From Adlercreutzia murintestinalis (GTDB lineage Bacteria > Actinomycetota > Coriobacteriia > Coriobacteriales > Eggerthellaceae): a DNA stretch of 64,000 nucleotides. The stretch lies in the NCBI RefSeq assembly GCF_943192905.1, contig NZ_CALPCC010000010.1, positions 24,146-88,145 on the forward strand. The letters run 5' to 3'. The notes beneath the pieces are model-generated. The model was not told the DNA's origin. It made no database searches and saw only the letters and a program-made list of their open reading frames with translations. Each line of letters begins with the position of its first letter. The stretch's first letter is position 1. Below are positions 17,228 to 25,356 of the stretch, in pieces. The translations under genes were made by a program, and so were the position numbers.

Positions 17228-18190
17228 ATGGTTGCAGACGTAGCCGAGAAGATGCAGACGTTCTTCGTCCCTCAGATGGAGCAGCTCGGGCTTAAGGAGA
17301 AAGAGTCGCGACATGGCTCGTTCAGCACCGTCGAAGCGGATTGGGGCCAGGGCGTGCTCTGGGCTCACAGCCTAGGGAATAATTGCTTGTTCACGTTCCA
17401 CGACGTGCGCCTGAACGAGGACGTGACGCTGATCGAGCAATCGAGTGACTACGTTTGCATCGCCTCCATGACGAGCCATTCTGCGAAGATGTGCCCGGTC
17501 GACAAGACCTACTTCAAAGAGCACAACACCGTCTCCTTCGAGCAAGAAGGTCAGCCGAGGGTTGCTTACGAGTTGAAAGCCGGAGAGAGGCATCGCTCGT
17601 TCACCTTTTGCCTGTCTCCAGACTTCTTCGACGAATTGGAGGAGGTTACGGACGCCGAAAAGGAGGATCTCCTTCAGTTCCTTGCCACCCAAGAGGTCAA
17701 TACCCATGCTCCGGAAATCGTGCGGGCCTTGGAGAGCCTTGGCCCGGAATGGGCGCACAAGTCAGGGGGCGACCGGTTCTGTCGCGCAAAGCTCAACGAG
17801 ATACTCGCCGTGTCCCTTTGCGAAGCGCACGATCGAGGCGGCATGCCACATGCGGGCAACGACGACGATCGTCGCCTTGCCCGCGAGGCGCAGATCATCA
17901 TAGACGGCCACTATAAGGAAGCTCTCACGCTCCAATCCATAGCAAAGCAGCTGTACGTGGGGAAGACGCGCTTGTGCGGGGTATTCAAGAAAGAGTACAG
18001 CTGTTGCGTGGCAGAGTACCTGCGCGACAAGCGCATTGCCAAGGCAAAAGAGCTTCTTTCCGGCACCGGAGTTAGTGTCGGGGAGGTTGGACGCGCCGTC
18101 GGCTATCTGCATCAGAGCAGCTTCACCGAGGCGTTCAGGCGCGAATGCGGCACCACGCCGACGCAGTGGCGCAACTGCCCGCTGCGATGA
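17228..18190 (+). CDS. AraC-family transcriptional regulator
   Basis: The 320-residue protein has a C-terminal AraC DNA-binding domain with both HTH units: LTLQSIAKQLYVGKTRLCGVFKKEYSCCVAEYLRDKRI and VSVGEVGRAVGYLHQSSFTEAFRRECGTTPTQWR (residues about 228-315). The N-terminal 200 residues resemble the ligand domains of PchR/YbtA-type siderophore regulators in layout only. It is divergent from the ABC exporter, its likely target. Confidence 0.88.
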   Translation: MVADVAEKMQTFFVPQMEQLGLKEKESRHGSFSTVEADWGQGVLWAHSLGNNCLFTFHDVRLNEDVTLIEQSSDYVCIASMTSHSAKMCPVDKTYFKEHNTVSFEQEGQPRVAYELKAGERHRSFTFCLSPDFFDELEEVTDAEKEDLLQFLATQEVNTHAPEIVRALESLGPEWAHKSGGDRFCRAKLNEILAVSLCEAHDRGGMPHAGNDDDRRLAREAQIIIDGHYKEALTLQSIAKQLYVGKTRLCGVFKKEYSCCVAEYLRDKRIAKAKELLSGTGVSVGEVGRAVGYLHQSSFTEAFRRECGTTPTQWRNCPLR

Positions 18191-18385
18191 TGGTCAGATG
18201 CTGTCTAATGCGCCTCGGCCCATAGTCGCTCCTTTGGGACAGCGTTCGCCCTTCTTCGCCGGTCGTTTTCCTGTCACCGCTCCTGCGTCGCCACGCGTCG
18301 CCGTTGTTTGCGGCAGCTCCCAGGCAGTTCCTATAATGAAGAAGGACGTGCATTAACAGATCCGATGTGACAGCGAAGAGGGCGC

Positions 18386-19372
18386 ATGGGGAAGACGGGA
18401 ATCTTGCTGCTGAATACGGGAAGCCCCGAGGCTCCGACCTCGGACGCGGTGCGTTCCTATCTGGCCGAGTTCCTCACCGATCCGCGGATCTGCCCCATGA
18501 ACCCGCGCATCTGGAGCTTTCTGCTCAACCGATTCATCCTCCCGAAAAGGTCGACGGCCTCCGCCGCCAAGTATGCAGCCATCTGGACGGAGGCGGGATC
18601 CCCGCTTGACGTGACCATGCGCTCACTTGCGGGTAGGCTGGAGGCGTCGCTTCGCTTTGCCGACGAGGACGTGGCGGTGGCCCGCGCCATGAGCTACGGG
18701 AAGCCTTCGGTGGGCGAGGCGCTGCGCGGCTTGGTCGACCGGGGATGCGGCCGCATCGTCGCGATCCCGCTCTATCCGCAAAGCGCTTTCAGCACGACGG
18801 GTGCCGTGCACGACAAGCTGGACGAGGCGCTTGCGGCGCTGGATCACGCGCCCGAGGTCGCATTCGTTGATGATTACTACGAGGAAGGCGCCTACATCGA
18901 CGCCGTGGCGGAATCGATAAGGGCTGCCGGGTTCGGCCAAGGAACGTCGGACAGGCTGCTCTTCGCCTTCCACTCCATCCCCATCTCGGACATCAAAGGT
19001 GGCGATGCCTATCCCGAGCAGACTCTCTGGACCGCCCAGGCTGTCGCTACCAAGCTTGGCCTGTCGGATGCTGAATGGCGGGTCGGGTACCAGAGCCGCT
19101 TCGACAAGAGCCGATCGTGGCTCGGGCCTTCCGTGAATGCCGTGCTGGAAGGGTTTCCCGAAAGCTATTCGGACCTGTTCGTGGTCGCCCCCAACTTTTC
19201 GGTCGACTGCCTTGAGACGCTCTACGACATCGATATCGTCCTGCGCCGCAGATATGAGGGCGCGGGCCGGAGACTCCGTTACGTTGCATGTCTCAACGAC
19301 TCGGACAGCCATGTAGGGCTTTTAAATGAGCTTGTCGTAGCACAGGGGATCGTAGCACAGGGGACAGGTTAG
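18386..19372 (+). CDS. hemH: Ferrochelatase (HemH/CpfC family)
   Basis: It inserts ferrous iron into a porphyrin; in Gram-positive actinomycetes the substrate is usually coproporphyrin III. The opening GILLLNTGSPEAP, the active-site histidine H196 (FAFHSIP) and glutamate E277 (FSVDCLETLYDI) are all present. Length 328 is normal. The end is odd: after LNELV the last codons are read from a REP family 1 repeat, giving VAQGIVAQGTG and a TAG lying inside the repeat's GGTTAG. No other heme genes are in the window. Neighbouring iron-type ABC/AraC genes may be functionally linked. Confidence 0.92.
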   Translation: MGKTGILLLNTGSPEAPTSDAVRSYLAEFLTDPRICPMNPRIWSFLLNRFILPKRSTASAAKYAAIWTEAGSPLDVTMRSLAGRLEASLRFADEDVAVARAMSYGKPSVGEALRGLVDRGCGRIVAIPLYPQSAFSTTGAVHDKLDEALAALDHAPEVAFVDDYYEEGAYIDAVAESIRAAGFGQGTSDRLLFAFHSIPISDIKGGDAYPEQTLWTAQAVATKLGLSDAEWRVGYQSRFDKSRSWLGPSVNAVLEGFPESYSDLFVVAPNFSVDCLETLYDIDIVLRRRYEGAGRRLRYVACLNDSDSHVGLLNELVVAQGIVAQGTG

Positions 19373-19378
19373 TGTGTT
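19338..19378 (+). repeat. REP family 1, left flank of the RAYT
   Basis: A short copy GTAGCACAGGGGATC is followed by GTAGCACAGGGGACAGGTTA and GTGTGTT. It is in inverted orientation relative to the copies at 20172-20236. It contains the hemH stop codon (19370-19372) and touches the RAYT stop codon. Confidence 0.88.
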
Positions 19379-20130
19379 CAAGCGCTCATTCTTCTTACGA
19401 TCCCAACGGAAAGACCGGTAAGACGACTTGTCTGCCGAATCGAAAGCCCGGCTTCAAGAAGCAAGGGTACGGCTTCGGACTGCTCCTCTTGCGACAATGC
19501 CATGAAATCCTCAACCGAGGAGCATCCGGTAATGTCGAAGATGATCTTCTTTGCATCGTCATCAATGAAGTGCCGCCTTCCGTTCTCCGAAACCTCAAGA
19601 CATTCATCCTCGTTTGAAGCCTCGGTGAAGCGTATCAGCTCTTCGATGCTGATAATCTGATTCACATAATCTGTATCAGTGATCCCCTCGCCGATAAGAT
19701 AGTCGCGATAGCTGCTATATGGAAATTCTTCCGGATGAGCACATGCGCATGCTTTAACGGGGTTCATGTGAATGTAGCGCAATACGGTCAGAAGGTATGA
19801 GTCGTCTTCAACCGGCTCGCTTTTGAAGCGCTCTTGAAAGAGGTGCCCGATCCTGTCGTATTTTGTGTTGTACCAAGTGGCGTATCTGGTGGCGATTCGC
19901 TGGATGGTGCTAGAAATGCCCCCTTCCCCCTCTTTGATTAAAAGGTGGACATGGTTGCCCATGAGACAATAGGCAAGAAGTTTGCAGCCACTGGCCATAC
20001 GGCTATGTGCGAGTTCGTACAGGAATCTCAAACGATCATCGGCGCTATTAAAGATGAGTTGCCGATCAACTCCGCGCAAAATAACATGATAAATGCCGCT
20101 TGCTGACATCTTCCGTGCGGTTCTTGGCAA
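19378..20130 (-). CDS. REP-associated tyrosine transposase (RAYT, Y1_Tnp/IS200-like)
   Basis: A single-strand HUH nuclease-transposase of 250 residues. The metal-binding HxH is in LMGNHVHLLI (H60, H62) and the probable nucleophile is Y119 in LRYIHMNPVKA, the position used in REP transposases. RIGHLFQERFKS is also family-typical. A C-terminal extension ends with an HTH-like LSIRQTSRLTGLSVGIVRR. TTG 20130 has GGGAGGATTCTT before it. It lies tail-to-tail with hemH, 5 bp apart, and is bracketed by inverted REP family 1 copies; other copies at 10.06 and 37.56 kb have no transposase. GC content is lower than its neighbours, consistent with transfer. Confidence 0.92.
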   Translation of the reverse strand: MPRTARKMSASGIYHVILRGVDRQLIFNSADDRLRFLYELAHSRMASGCKLLAYCLMGNHVHLLIKEGEGGISSTIQRIATRYATWYNTKYDRIGHLFQERFKSEPVEDDSYLLTVLRYIHMNPVKACACAHPEEFPYSSYRDYLIGEGITDTDYVNQIISIEELIRFTEASNEDECLEVSENGRRHFIDDDAKKIIFDITGCSSVEDFMALSQEEQSEAVPLLLEAGLSIRQTSRLTGLSVGIVRRMSA

Positions 20131-20171
20131 AAGAATCCTCCCGTGCCGTCTGGGTAATATGGGCTGTCATG

Positions 20172-20236
20172 CTAGCACACTAACCTGTCCCCTGTGTTCT
20201 AGCACACTAACCTGTCCCCTGTGTTATGCCCTGTGT
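20172..20236 (-). repeat. REP family 1, right flank of the RAYT (tandem copies)
   Basis: Two tandem copies of CTAGCACACTAACCTGTCCC plus CTGTGTT, with a 27-bp period, are followed by a partial ATGCCCTGTGTTAGG. They are inverted relative to the left flank. The stop codon of the permease-lipoprotein gene (20207-20209) lies inside the second copy. Confidence 0.88.
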
Positions 20237-22102
20237 TAGGCGGTTGACGTAGCGAAGGCCATCCTTGGTGAGGCGGAAGCTGCGGGCGATGATGTCGTCC
20301 ACGGGGGCGGCTTTCCGGGTTTGGGTGTCGTAGGCTTGAAGTCGTGAGTCGCCGTCGATGAAGTAGATGGCGCTGCCGTCGAAGGCGATGTTGCCGCTGG
20401 CAGGGATGGCGAGCGTCTGCGTCGACCGCGTGGCCCGGTCCATCTCGACAATTTCGTCGTTCGCCACGAAGAAGATGCTGCGGTCATTCAGGAAGAAGCC
20501 GCGGCAATCTGGTAGAAACGCCCACGTGTCGCCGACGGTGTAGTCGATTCCCAGCAAAGATCGGTCGCTGTCGGCGATCTGCTCGAAGATAACCTGGCGC
20601 TCCAGCGTGTCCGCATCAAGGCGCACAATGCTGAACTGGGTGAACGTGCTGCCGTAATTGCCGACCCGGTCGACATGCTGTCGGGTGCGAGAGGTTAGAT
20701 AGTATACGCACGGGCCGGCTACGTAGACTCCCTTCACGAGCTCTTCGTCCGAAAAGGCACCGAAAAGAGGCGACGCCTCCACGGTCATCGCGGTAGCCCC
20801 CTCACGTTCCATAACGTAGGTTCGGGTCTCTTCGTCGAACGTTACGACAATGCCGTCACCCTCCAAGCTCTGGGCATCAGAGTTGTAGACCACGGTCTCA
20901 GTCGTCCCAGAAGAGCACCCGGTGACAGGCAGCAGAAGCGCAACGGCGAGCAAAAGCGCGACCGCCGACCTGGCTCTTCTGCCGCGGCGGGGCCTTCTCG
21001 CCAGAAGCCAGCAGTTCGTGCTGCAGCGCACGGCCCAGTACAGCGCAAACGTCACGATCGCCACCGAGATCACCGCCACCAGCGCGAATTCCCAAGGGGA
21101 AACCTCAACGAACAGGGCGATGGAATCCCCGCCGTCGCCCTGCGCAAAGCGACTGCCTTCTAAGAACCCCGTCGCAAGCAAGAACGCCAGGGGAAGGGGA
21201 AGGCGGAAGACGAATTGCTCCGGCATGCCCATAAGAGGTATAAGGGTGACGGCAGCGCCGATGAGCGCCGTCAGAGCATGCTTTCTTGCCAACAGCGACA
21301 CGAAAAGCAGCAAAGAGGCGAGCATCGCCGCGCCGAAGCAGCGAAGGCCGGCGGCCGCAACGAACGCCTCGGCAAGAGAGAGGCTCTTCGTGCTGGCGCC
21401 GAACAGCGAAATGCTCTGCAGCGGATAGTCCCCATGGGGTAGGCCGTATTTCGCCGAGAAGAATGCAAGCTGGGCGAGGGAAAGCGCCGCACAGAGGGCG
21501 ACGACAGAGCCGACGACGATGAGTTCTTTACTCCGTGCGCTCGCGCGGCCTTGAGGAGTCGTGCGCAGCAGCGCATCCATCTGGCAAGCACATTCCGAGC
21601 AAAAGGCCGTGGCGGCCAGGTACAAGATGGCCAGCAGCACCGGGAAATCCAGCGTCTGGGCACCAAGCAGCCCCGCCCAGCCGTTCGTCTCAAGGAAGTA
21701 ACGGTTGGGTGTGTTCTCCGATATATAGAGATACTGCTGGTAGGCGACGTCGAATCCCCGCTCGTGAGCCAGCGTCTCATCGGATCGGGCGGTCGCGCGC
21801 TCGTAGTCCTCGGCGGAGATGATCCCGTCGTAGTAGCCTTCCCGTGCTTCGGCGCGGGCGGCCTTCGCCTCTGTGATGGCTTCGCTCCTTTCTTGAAGCC
21901 ACACCTCTTTCTGACCATCCAAGGCCCCGTCAAGCGTTTCCAGACACCAGACGTAATCGCCCCGGTTCTCTTCCATGGCGACATTCTGGGGCCGATCGGT
22001 CGCTGCCAGCCAAGCCACGCTGGTCACCAGGGCTGCTAACAGGCAGGCCAAACCCCGCTGCACGATCATGAGCTTCTTCCACTCGTAGGCGAGCACCCTC
22101 AT
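20207..22102 (-). CDS. ABC-2 type permease with C-terminal lipoprotein-like domain
   Basis: Residues 1 to about 390 are an ABC-2 permease: the opening EWKKLMIVQRGLACLLAALV is a membrane helix, then an extracytoplasmic loop of about 120 residues and five more helices. At about 400-425 a second hydrophobic stretch ends LLPVTGCSSG, a perfect lipobox, followed by about 200 residues resembling a beta-propeller (AFDGSAIYFIDGDSRLQAYD). It therefore reads like a permease fused to a lipoprotein. Its start overlaps the previous permease as ATGA. The last residues LTQGITQGTG and the TAG come from REP family 1. It is last of a seven-gene unit. Confidence 0.82.
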   Translation of the reverse strand: MRVLAYEWKKLMIVQRGLACLLAALVTSVAWLAATDRPQNVAMEENRGDYVWCLETLDGALDGQKEVWLQERSEAITEAKAARAEAREGYYDGIISAEDYERATARSDETLAHERGFDVAYQQYLYISENTPNRYFLETNGWAGLLGAQTLDFPVLLAILYLAATAFCSECACQMDALLRTTPQGRASARSKELIVVGSVVALCAALSLAQLAFFSAKYGLPHGDYPLQSISLFGASTKSLSLAEAFVAAAGLRCFGAAMLASLLLFVSLLARKHALTALIGAAVTLIPLMGMPEQFVFRLPLPLAFLLATGFLEGSRFAQGDGGDSIALFVEVSPWEFALVAVISVAIVTFALYWAVRCSTNCWLLARRPRRGRRARSAVALLLAVALLLPVTGCSSGTTETVVYNSDAQSLEGDGIVVTFDEETRTYVMEREGATAMTVEASPLFGAFSDEELVKGVYVAGPCVYYLTSRTRQHVDRVGNYGSTFTQFSIVRLDADTLERQVIFEQIADSDRSLLGIDYTVGDTWAFLPDCRGFFLNDRSIFFVANDEIVEMDRATRSTQTLAIPASGNIAFDGSAIYFIDGDSRLQAYDTQTRKAAPVDDIIARSFRLTKDGLRYVNRLTQGITQGTG

Positions 22103-23316
22103 CGAGCCCTCCGTATCGGACAGAGGGCATTTCGCGGCGAGAGCATGTAGATGGCCACCGCAGCGATGAGCCCCACGACCAAGGAGAAGGCAAGCGCAGC
22201 CTGCCAGGACAGCACGGGAAAGCCTCCGATGTCCAGAAATTCCGTCTGGGCCAGAAGGGGGCGGCCCGCCAGCAGCGAGTAGGGATCGAGCGCCTTCGCC
22301 CACACAAGATGGGAATAGGCCACGCTCGCGCCGCCGACGACGAGCGCGGCGGTGAGCGCGAGGTTGGCGACAAGGGGAGCCAGGGCGTTTCCGCACCGCA
22401 GCGACACCGCAAGCCAGAGCATGCCCAAAGCCCAGAGCCCCGCGCCTCGCAGCGCTGCCGCCAGGACCGCGAACTGAAAAACGCTAAGGCCGACCGGCGC
22501 CTCTGCAAAGCTGGGGATGGCATACACCGGCTGCCCTAGGCCCTCGAAGGTGCCGAAGGCCGCTACGAAGCCCGCCAAGTCTAGCAGCGAGAACCACGCG
22601 GTCACCAGCAGCAAAAACCCGCTGACCGCCACCAATTTTGCGAGAATGGTGCGACTGCCGCCGTTGGGGTTCGTGAGCAGCAGCCGGTCCATCTGGGTTT
22701 CCCGTTCCGTTGTGAAGGTGCCGGTGACGCCGTAGAGCCCCAGAAGCAGCACGAGAACGAGGGAGAAGTCGTAATTCAGGTAATAGTTGGCCATCTCTGT
22801 GTAGGCGAAGGCGGGCACCGTGCGGCCGGCGTAGATCTGGTATATGGCAGCGCTTTCCCGCTGTTGGTACAAGGCGTCGGCCTGGGCTGCAACTGCGGCG
22901 TTCTGGCGCGCCTTCTCCGCCACTGATGCGGCGCGCTCGCTATATTCGTAGCAATACTGCATGGGATCGACGAAGTACTTCTCCAGAAGATTCCTGTCGC
23001 TGTAGAGGTTTCCCGTCAGGGAGTCGGCATCATCGGTGGCGGTGTTGGCGGTCATGTCCGCCGTGGCTTGGGCTAAGGGCTGCCATGTCGCCAACAGCTG
23101 CTGCACCTTTTCGGGCGTGATGGGGCCTCGGTACTGATCGTAGAGGCTCCAGTGAACGGTGCGCCAGCTGCGCTCGTCGCCTCCGTCGGACAGAAACGAA
23201 TAAGCGTTCCATTCGCTGTAGATTTTGACCAGATTAACAGCGCTGAACAGGGCGAAGAGCACAAGGATCGAGCGCCGGCAGAAAAGCTTGACGAATTCGC
23301 AGCGGATCAGTCGCAT
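22099..23316 (-). CDS. ABC-2 type permease
   Basis: The 405-residue membrane protein has an N-terminal helix (RRSILVLFALFSAVNLVKIY), an extracytoplasmic domain of about 140 residues rich in Ala, Gln and Tyr, and five or six further helices beginning NYDFSLVLVLLLGLYGVTGTFTTERE. The layout matches exporters of the lantibiotic-immunity/bacitracin type. ATG 23316 overlaps the end of the ATPase gene by 10 bp. It probably forms the channel with the next permease and the upstream ATPase. Confidence 0.85.
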   Translation of the reverse strand: MRLIRCEFVKLFCRRSILVLFALFSAVNLVKIYSEWNAYSFLSDGGDERSWRTVHWSLYDQYRGPITPEKVQQLLATWQPLAQATADMTANTATDDADSLTGNLYSDRNLLEKYFVDPMQYCYEYSERAASVAEKARQNAAVAAQADALYQQRESAAIYQIYAGRTVPAFAYTEMANYYLNYDFSLVLVLLLGLYGVTGTFTTERETQMDRLLLTNPNGGSRTILAKLVAVSGFLLLVTAWFSLLDLAGFVAAFGTFEGLGQPVYAIPSFAEAPVGLSVFQFAVLAAALRGAGLWALGMLWLAVSLRCGNALAPLVANLALTAALVVGGASVAYSHLVWAKALDPYSLLAGRPLLAQTEFLDIGGFPVLSWQAALAFSLVVGLIAAVAIYMLSPRNALCPIRRAR

Positions 23317-24185
23317 GGCGCATCGCCGTCCCGGCAGAAGTATAGAAACACGTCTTCCAGGTTCGGCCGAATCGGGTAGGCCCCTTGGCAAGGGCGCTCG
23401 TCGCTGACAATACGGAGCGAAAAGAGTGAACCGTCCTGCTTCATGTTGCCGATGCGCCAGCGCTCGGCTAGCCGCCGGGATTCCTCCATGTCCACCGTGG
23501 CCTCCCACACCTTGCCCGCGATGCTCTGCTCCAGCGCGGCCGGTGTTCCCTGCATGAGCAGCTTGCCGTGTCTCAGCAGCAGAATCTCCGTGGCGATGCA
23601 CTCCACATCGGAGACGATGTGGGTGGCTAGAAGGATGGTGCGTCCAGGGGCGAAGCGGGAGATGAGATTGCGGAAGCGAATGCGCTCGCCCGGATCCAGG
23701 CCGGCGGTGGGCTCGTCCAGCACCAAAACTTTCGGATCGGACAGCATAGCCTGGGCAATGCCGAGCCTTTGGCGCATGCCTCCCGAAAGGGCGCCGATCT
23801 TCTTGTCCCACGCGTCGGCCAGATTCACGGTGGCCAGCAATTCCACCGCCCGGGTTCGCGCCCGTTCGGCGCTCAGGTTTTTCAGCGCTCCCATGTAGAG
23901 AAGGAAATCCCCCACGGTGAAGTCGCGATAGAAGATCGGATATTGGGGCATGTAGCCCAAGTCGGCCAGAAACTCACTGCCCTGCGCCCCGATGTCGCGC
24001 CCGTTCGCCCTCACCGTGCCGCCATCGGCGCGCAAGATGCCCACGAGAATGCTGATGAGCGTCGTCTTCCCGGCTCCGTTTTCGCCTAGCAGCCCGAAAA
24101 CGCCCTCGCCCAGCGTGGCACTGAAGTCTTTCAGCGCGTATTTGCCCTTGTAGCGCTTCGCTACGTTGTCGAATTGGATTTCCAT
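23307..24185 (-). CDS. ABC transporter ATPase
   Basis: A 292-residue ATPase with Walker A GENGAGKTT, signature LSGGMRQRLGIAQAM, Walker B VLVLDEPTAGLDPGER and a THIVSD switch, the pattern of ABC-2 exporters such as CcmA/NodI/BcrA types. The C-terminal 70 residues (after GTPAALEQ) resemble the extra domain of such ATPases. It starts 1 bp after the stop of the lipoprotein gene and overlaps its permease, so it is translationally coupled. Confidence 0.92.
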   Translation of the reverse strand: MEIQFDNVAKRYKGKYALKDFSATLGEGVFGLLGENGAGKTTLISILVGILRADGGTVRANGRDIGAQGSEFLADLGYMPQYPIFYRDFTVGDFLLYMGALKNLSAERARTRAVELLATVNLADAWDKKIGALSGGMRQRLGIAQAMLSDPKVLVLDEPTAGLDPGERIRFRNLISRFAPGRTILLATHIVSDVECIATEILLLRHGKLLMQGTPAALEQSIAGKVWEATVDMEESRRLAERWRIGNMKQDGSLFSLRIVSDERPCQGAYPIRPNLEDVFLYFCRDGDAPCD

Positions 24186-24186
24186 G

Positions 24187-25353
24187 CTAGTTCCCGAAAC
24201 TAAACGTAGATACCGCCGTGTCGATTTCCCCTATGCCGCAACCCAAAAGCACGACGGCGGCCTGCGCATCGTCCACGATGCTCACTTGAGGAATCCGCCA
24301 TGTATAACGAGGATCATCCACGTCGATGGTCTCGGTGGCCAGAAGCTCGCCGGAATCGACGGCATAGACCCGCACGGTAACCGCGCTGCCCAGTTCGGCG
24401 GTGGCGACATATTTGCCCTGCTCGGAAACGTAGATGCCGTCCCCTCCCTCGTCGTTTGAGGAAAAGGAGAGTCGATGCGCGGCGCCGCTTGCTATATCGA
24501 CCCAAGAAAGACTTCCATCGACATGCGAGATCGCGGGAGGAAAGAACAGCCTGCCGTCGGCCTGCAGCGTTTCTTCGACGCCCTTTACATCCAGCCAGTC
24601 AAGCTCGAGTCCGCCGCCATCGATGTCTACCGTTCCCCACATTGACGCACTTTCCTCGCCATCGGCGCCTTGCTCGGGAAAGCCGTCTCCGGCAAAGGCC
24701 ACATGGTCGCCATCGGGCGTGAAAACGACGCCGCTCAGCGAGGCCGCATTGATGCCTGAGCTACCGGTGCCCTGGGCGATGTCGAGCAACATGGTAAGTC
24801 GCGCGGTCGGGCGGTCGTAAAGGTAGAGGGCGCTAAGGCCTGCGATAGCCAGCTGGCTCCCATCGCTCGACACCGCAACGCAGTTGGGGCTGGCCACATA
24901 GTCGTCGGGCAGAAGCTGCTCCAGCTCGAGGGATTCCTTCAGATTCAACCTGTTGTCGTAGATACGAACGATCGCCCCCGTGTCGCTCATGGCCGTAAGG
25001 GCGATGCCGCCCTCGAACGGCGCTGCGGCGAAGTCCTGCGACGGCGCCGGGCAGTGGGCCAACACCGTGCCGGAGGAGGTATCGTAGAGAGACAGCTCGT
25101 CGGCACAGACGAGCAGCGTGCCCGCTTGGGCATAGGAGCAACCCGTCAGCTTTCCTTGGAAAAGGGCGCTGTCGAACGTGAAGACGCTCGAACCTTGGCC
25201 GGGGTCCTTGACCTCTGCGGCATCGGTGGCTGGTATTGGGGCGACCGGCGTTTCTGGCATCGCCCCTTCGAGGCCGCTCGTTGGCGCTTGAGGACTGCAA
25301 GCCCCGAAGGGGAACAGCGACAGGGCAATCGCGGCGCAAAGGGCTTTCCTCAT
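24187..25353 (-). CDS. Lipoprotein, predicted beta-propeller
   Basis: The signal peptide MRKALCAAIALSLFPFGAC ends in a lipobox, with cysteine at residue 19. The mature protein repeats phrases such as GTLLVCADELSLYD, AIVRIYDNRLNLKE and LAIAGLSALYLYDRPTARL that look like WD/YVTN-type propeller blades. No enzyme motif is visible. It lies 3 bp after the preceding lipoprotein gene in a two-component/ABC operon, so it may capture a ligand for sensing or export. Confidence 0.75.
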   Translation of the reverse strand: MRKALCAAIALSLFPFGACSPQAPTSGLEGAMPETPVAPIPATDAAEVKDPGQGSSVFTFDSALFQGKLTGCSYAQAGTLLVCADELSLYDTSSGTVLAHCPAPSQDFAAAPFEGGIALTAMSDTGAIVRIYDNRLNLKESLELEQLLPDDYVASPNCVAVSSDGSQLAIAGLSALYLYDRPTARLTMLLDIAQGTGSSGINAASLSGVVFTPDGDHVAFAGDGFPEQGADGEESASMWGTVDIDGGGLELDWLDVKGVEETLQADGRLFFPPAISHVDGSLSWVDIASGAAHRLSFSSNDEGGDGIYVSEQGKYVATAELGSAVTVRVYAVDSGELLATETIDVDDPRYTWRIPQVSIVDDAQAAVVLLGCGIGEIDTAVSTFSFGN

Positions 25354-25356
25354 GAT

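Noticed and set aside
16909..17295. Short frames in the ABC/AraC control region
   Set aside because: No ribosome sites or domains; the region is better explained as a divergent promoter.
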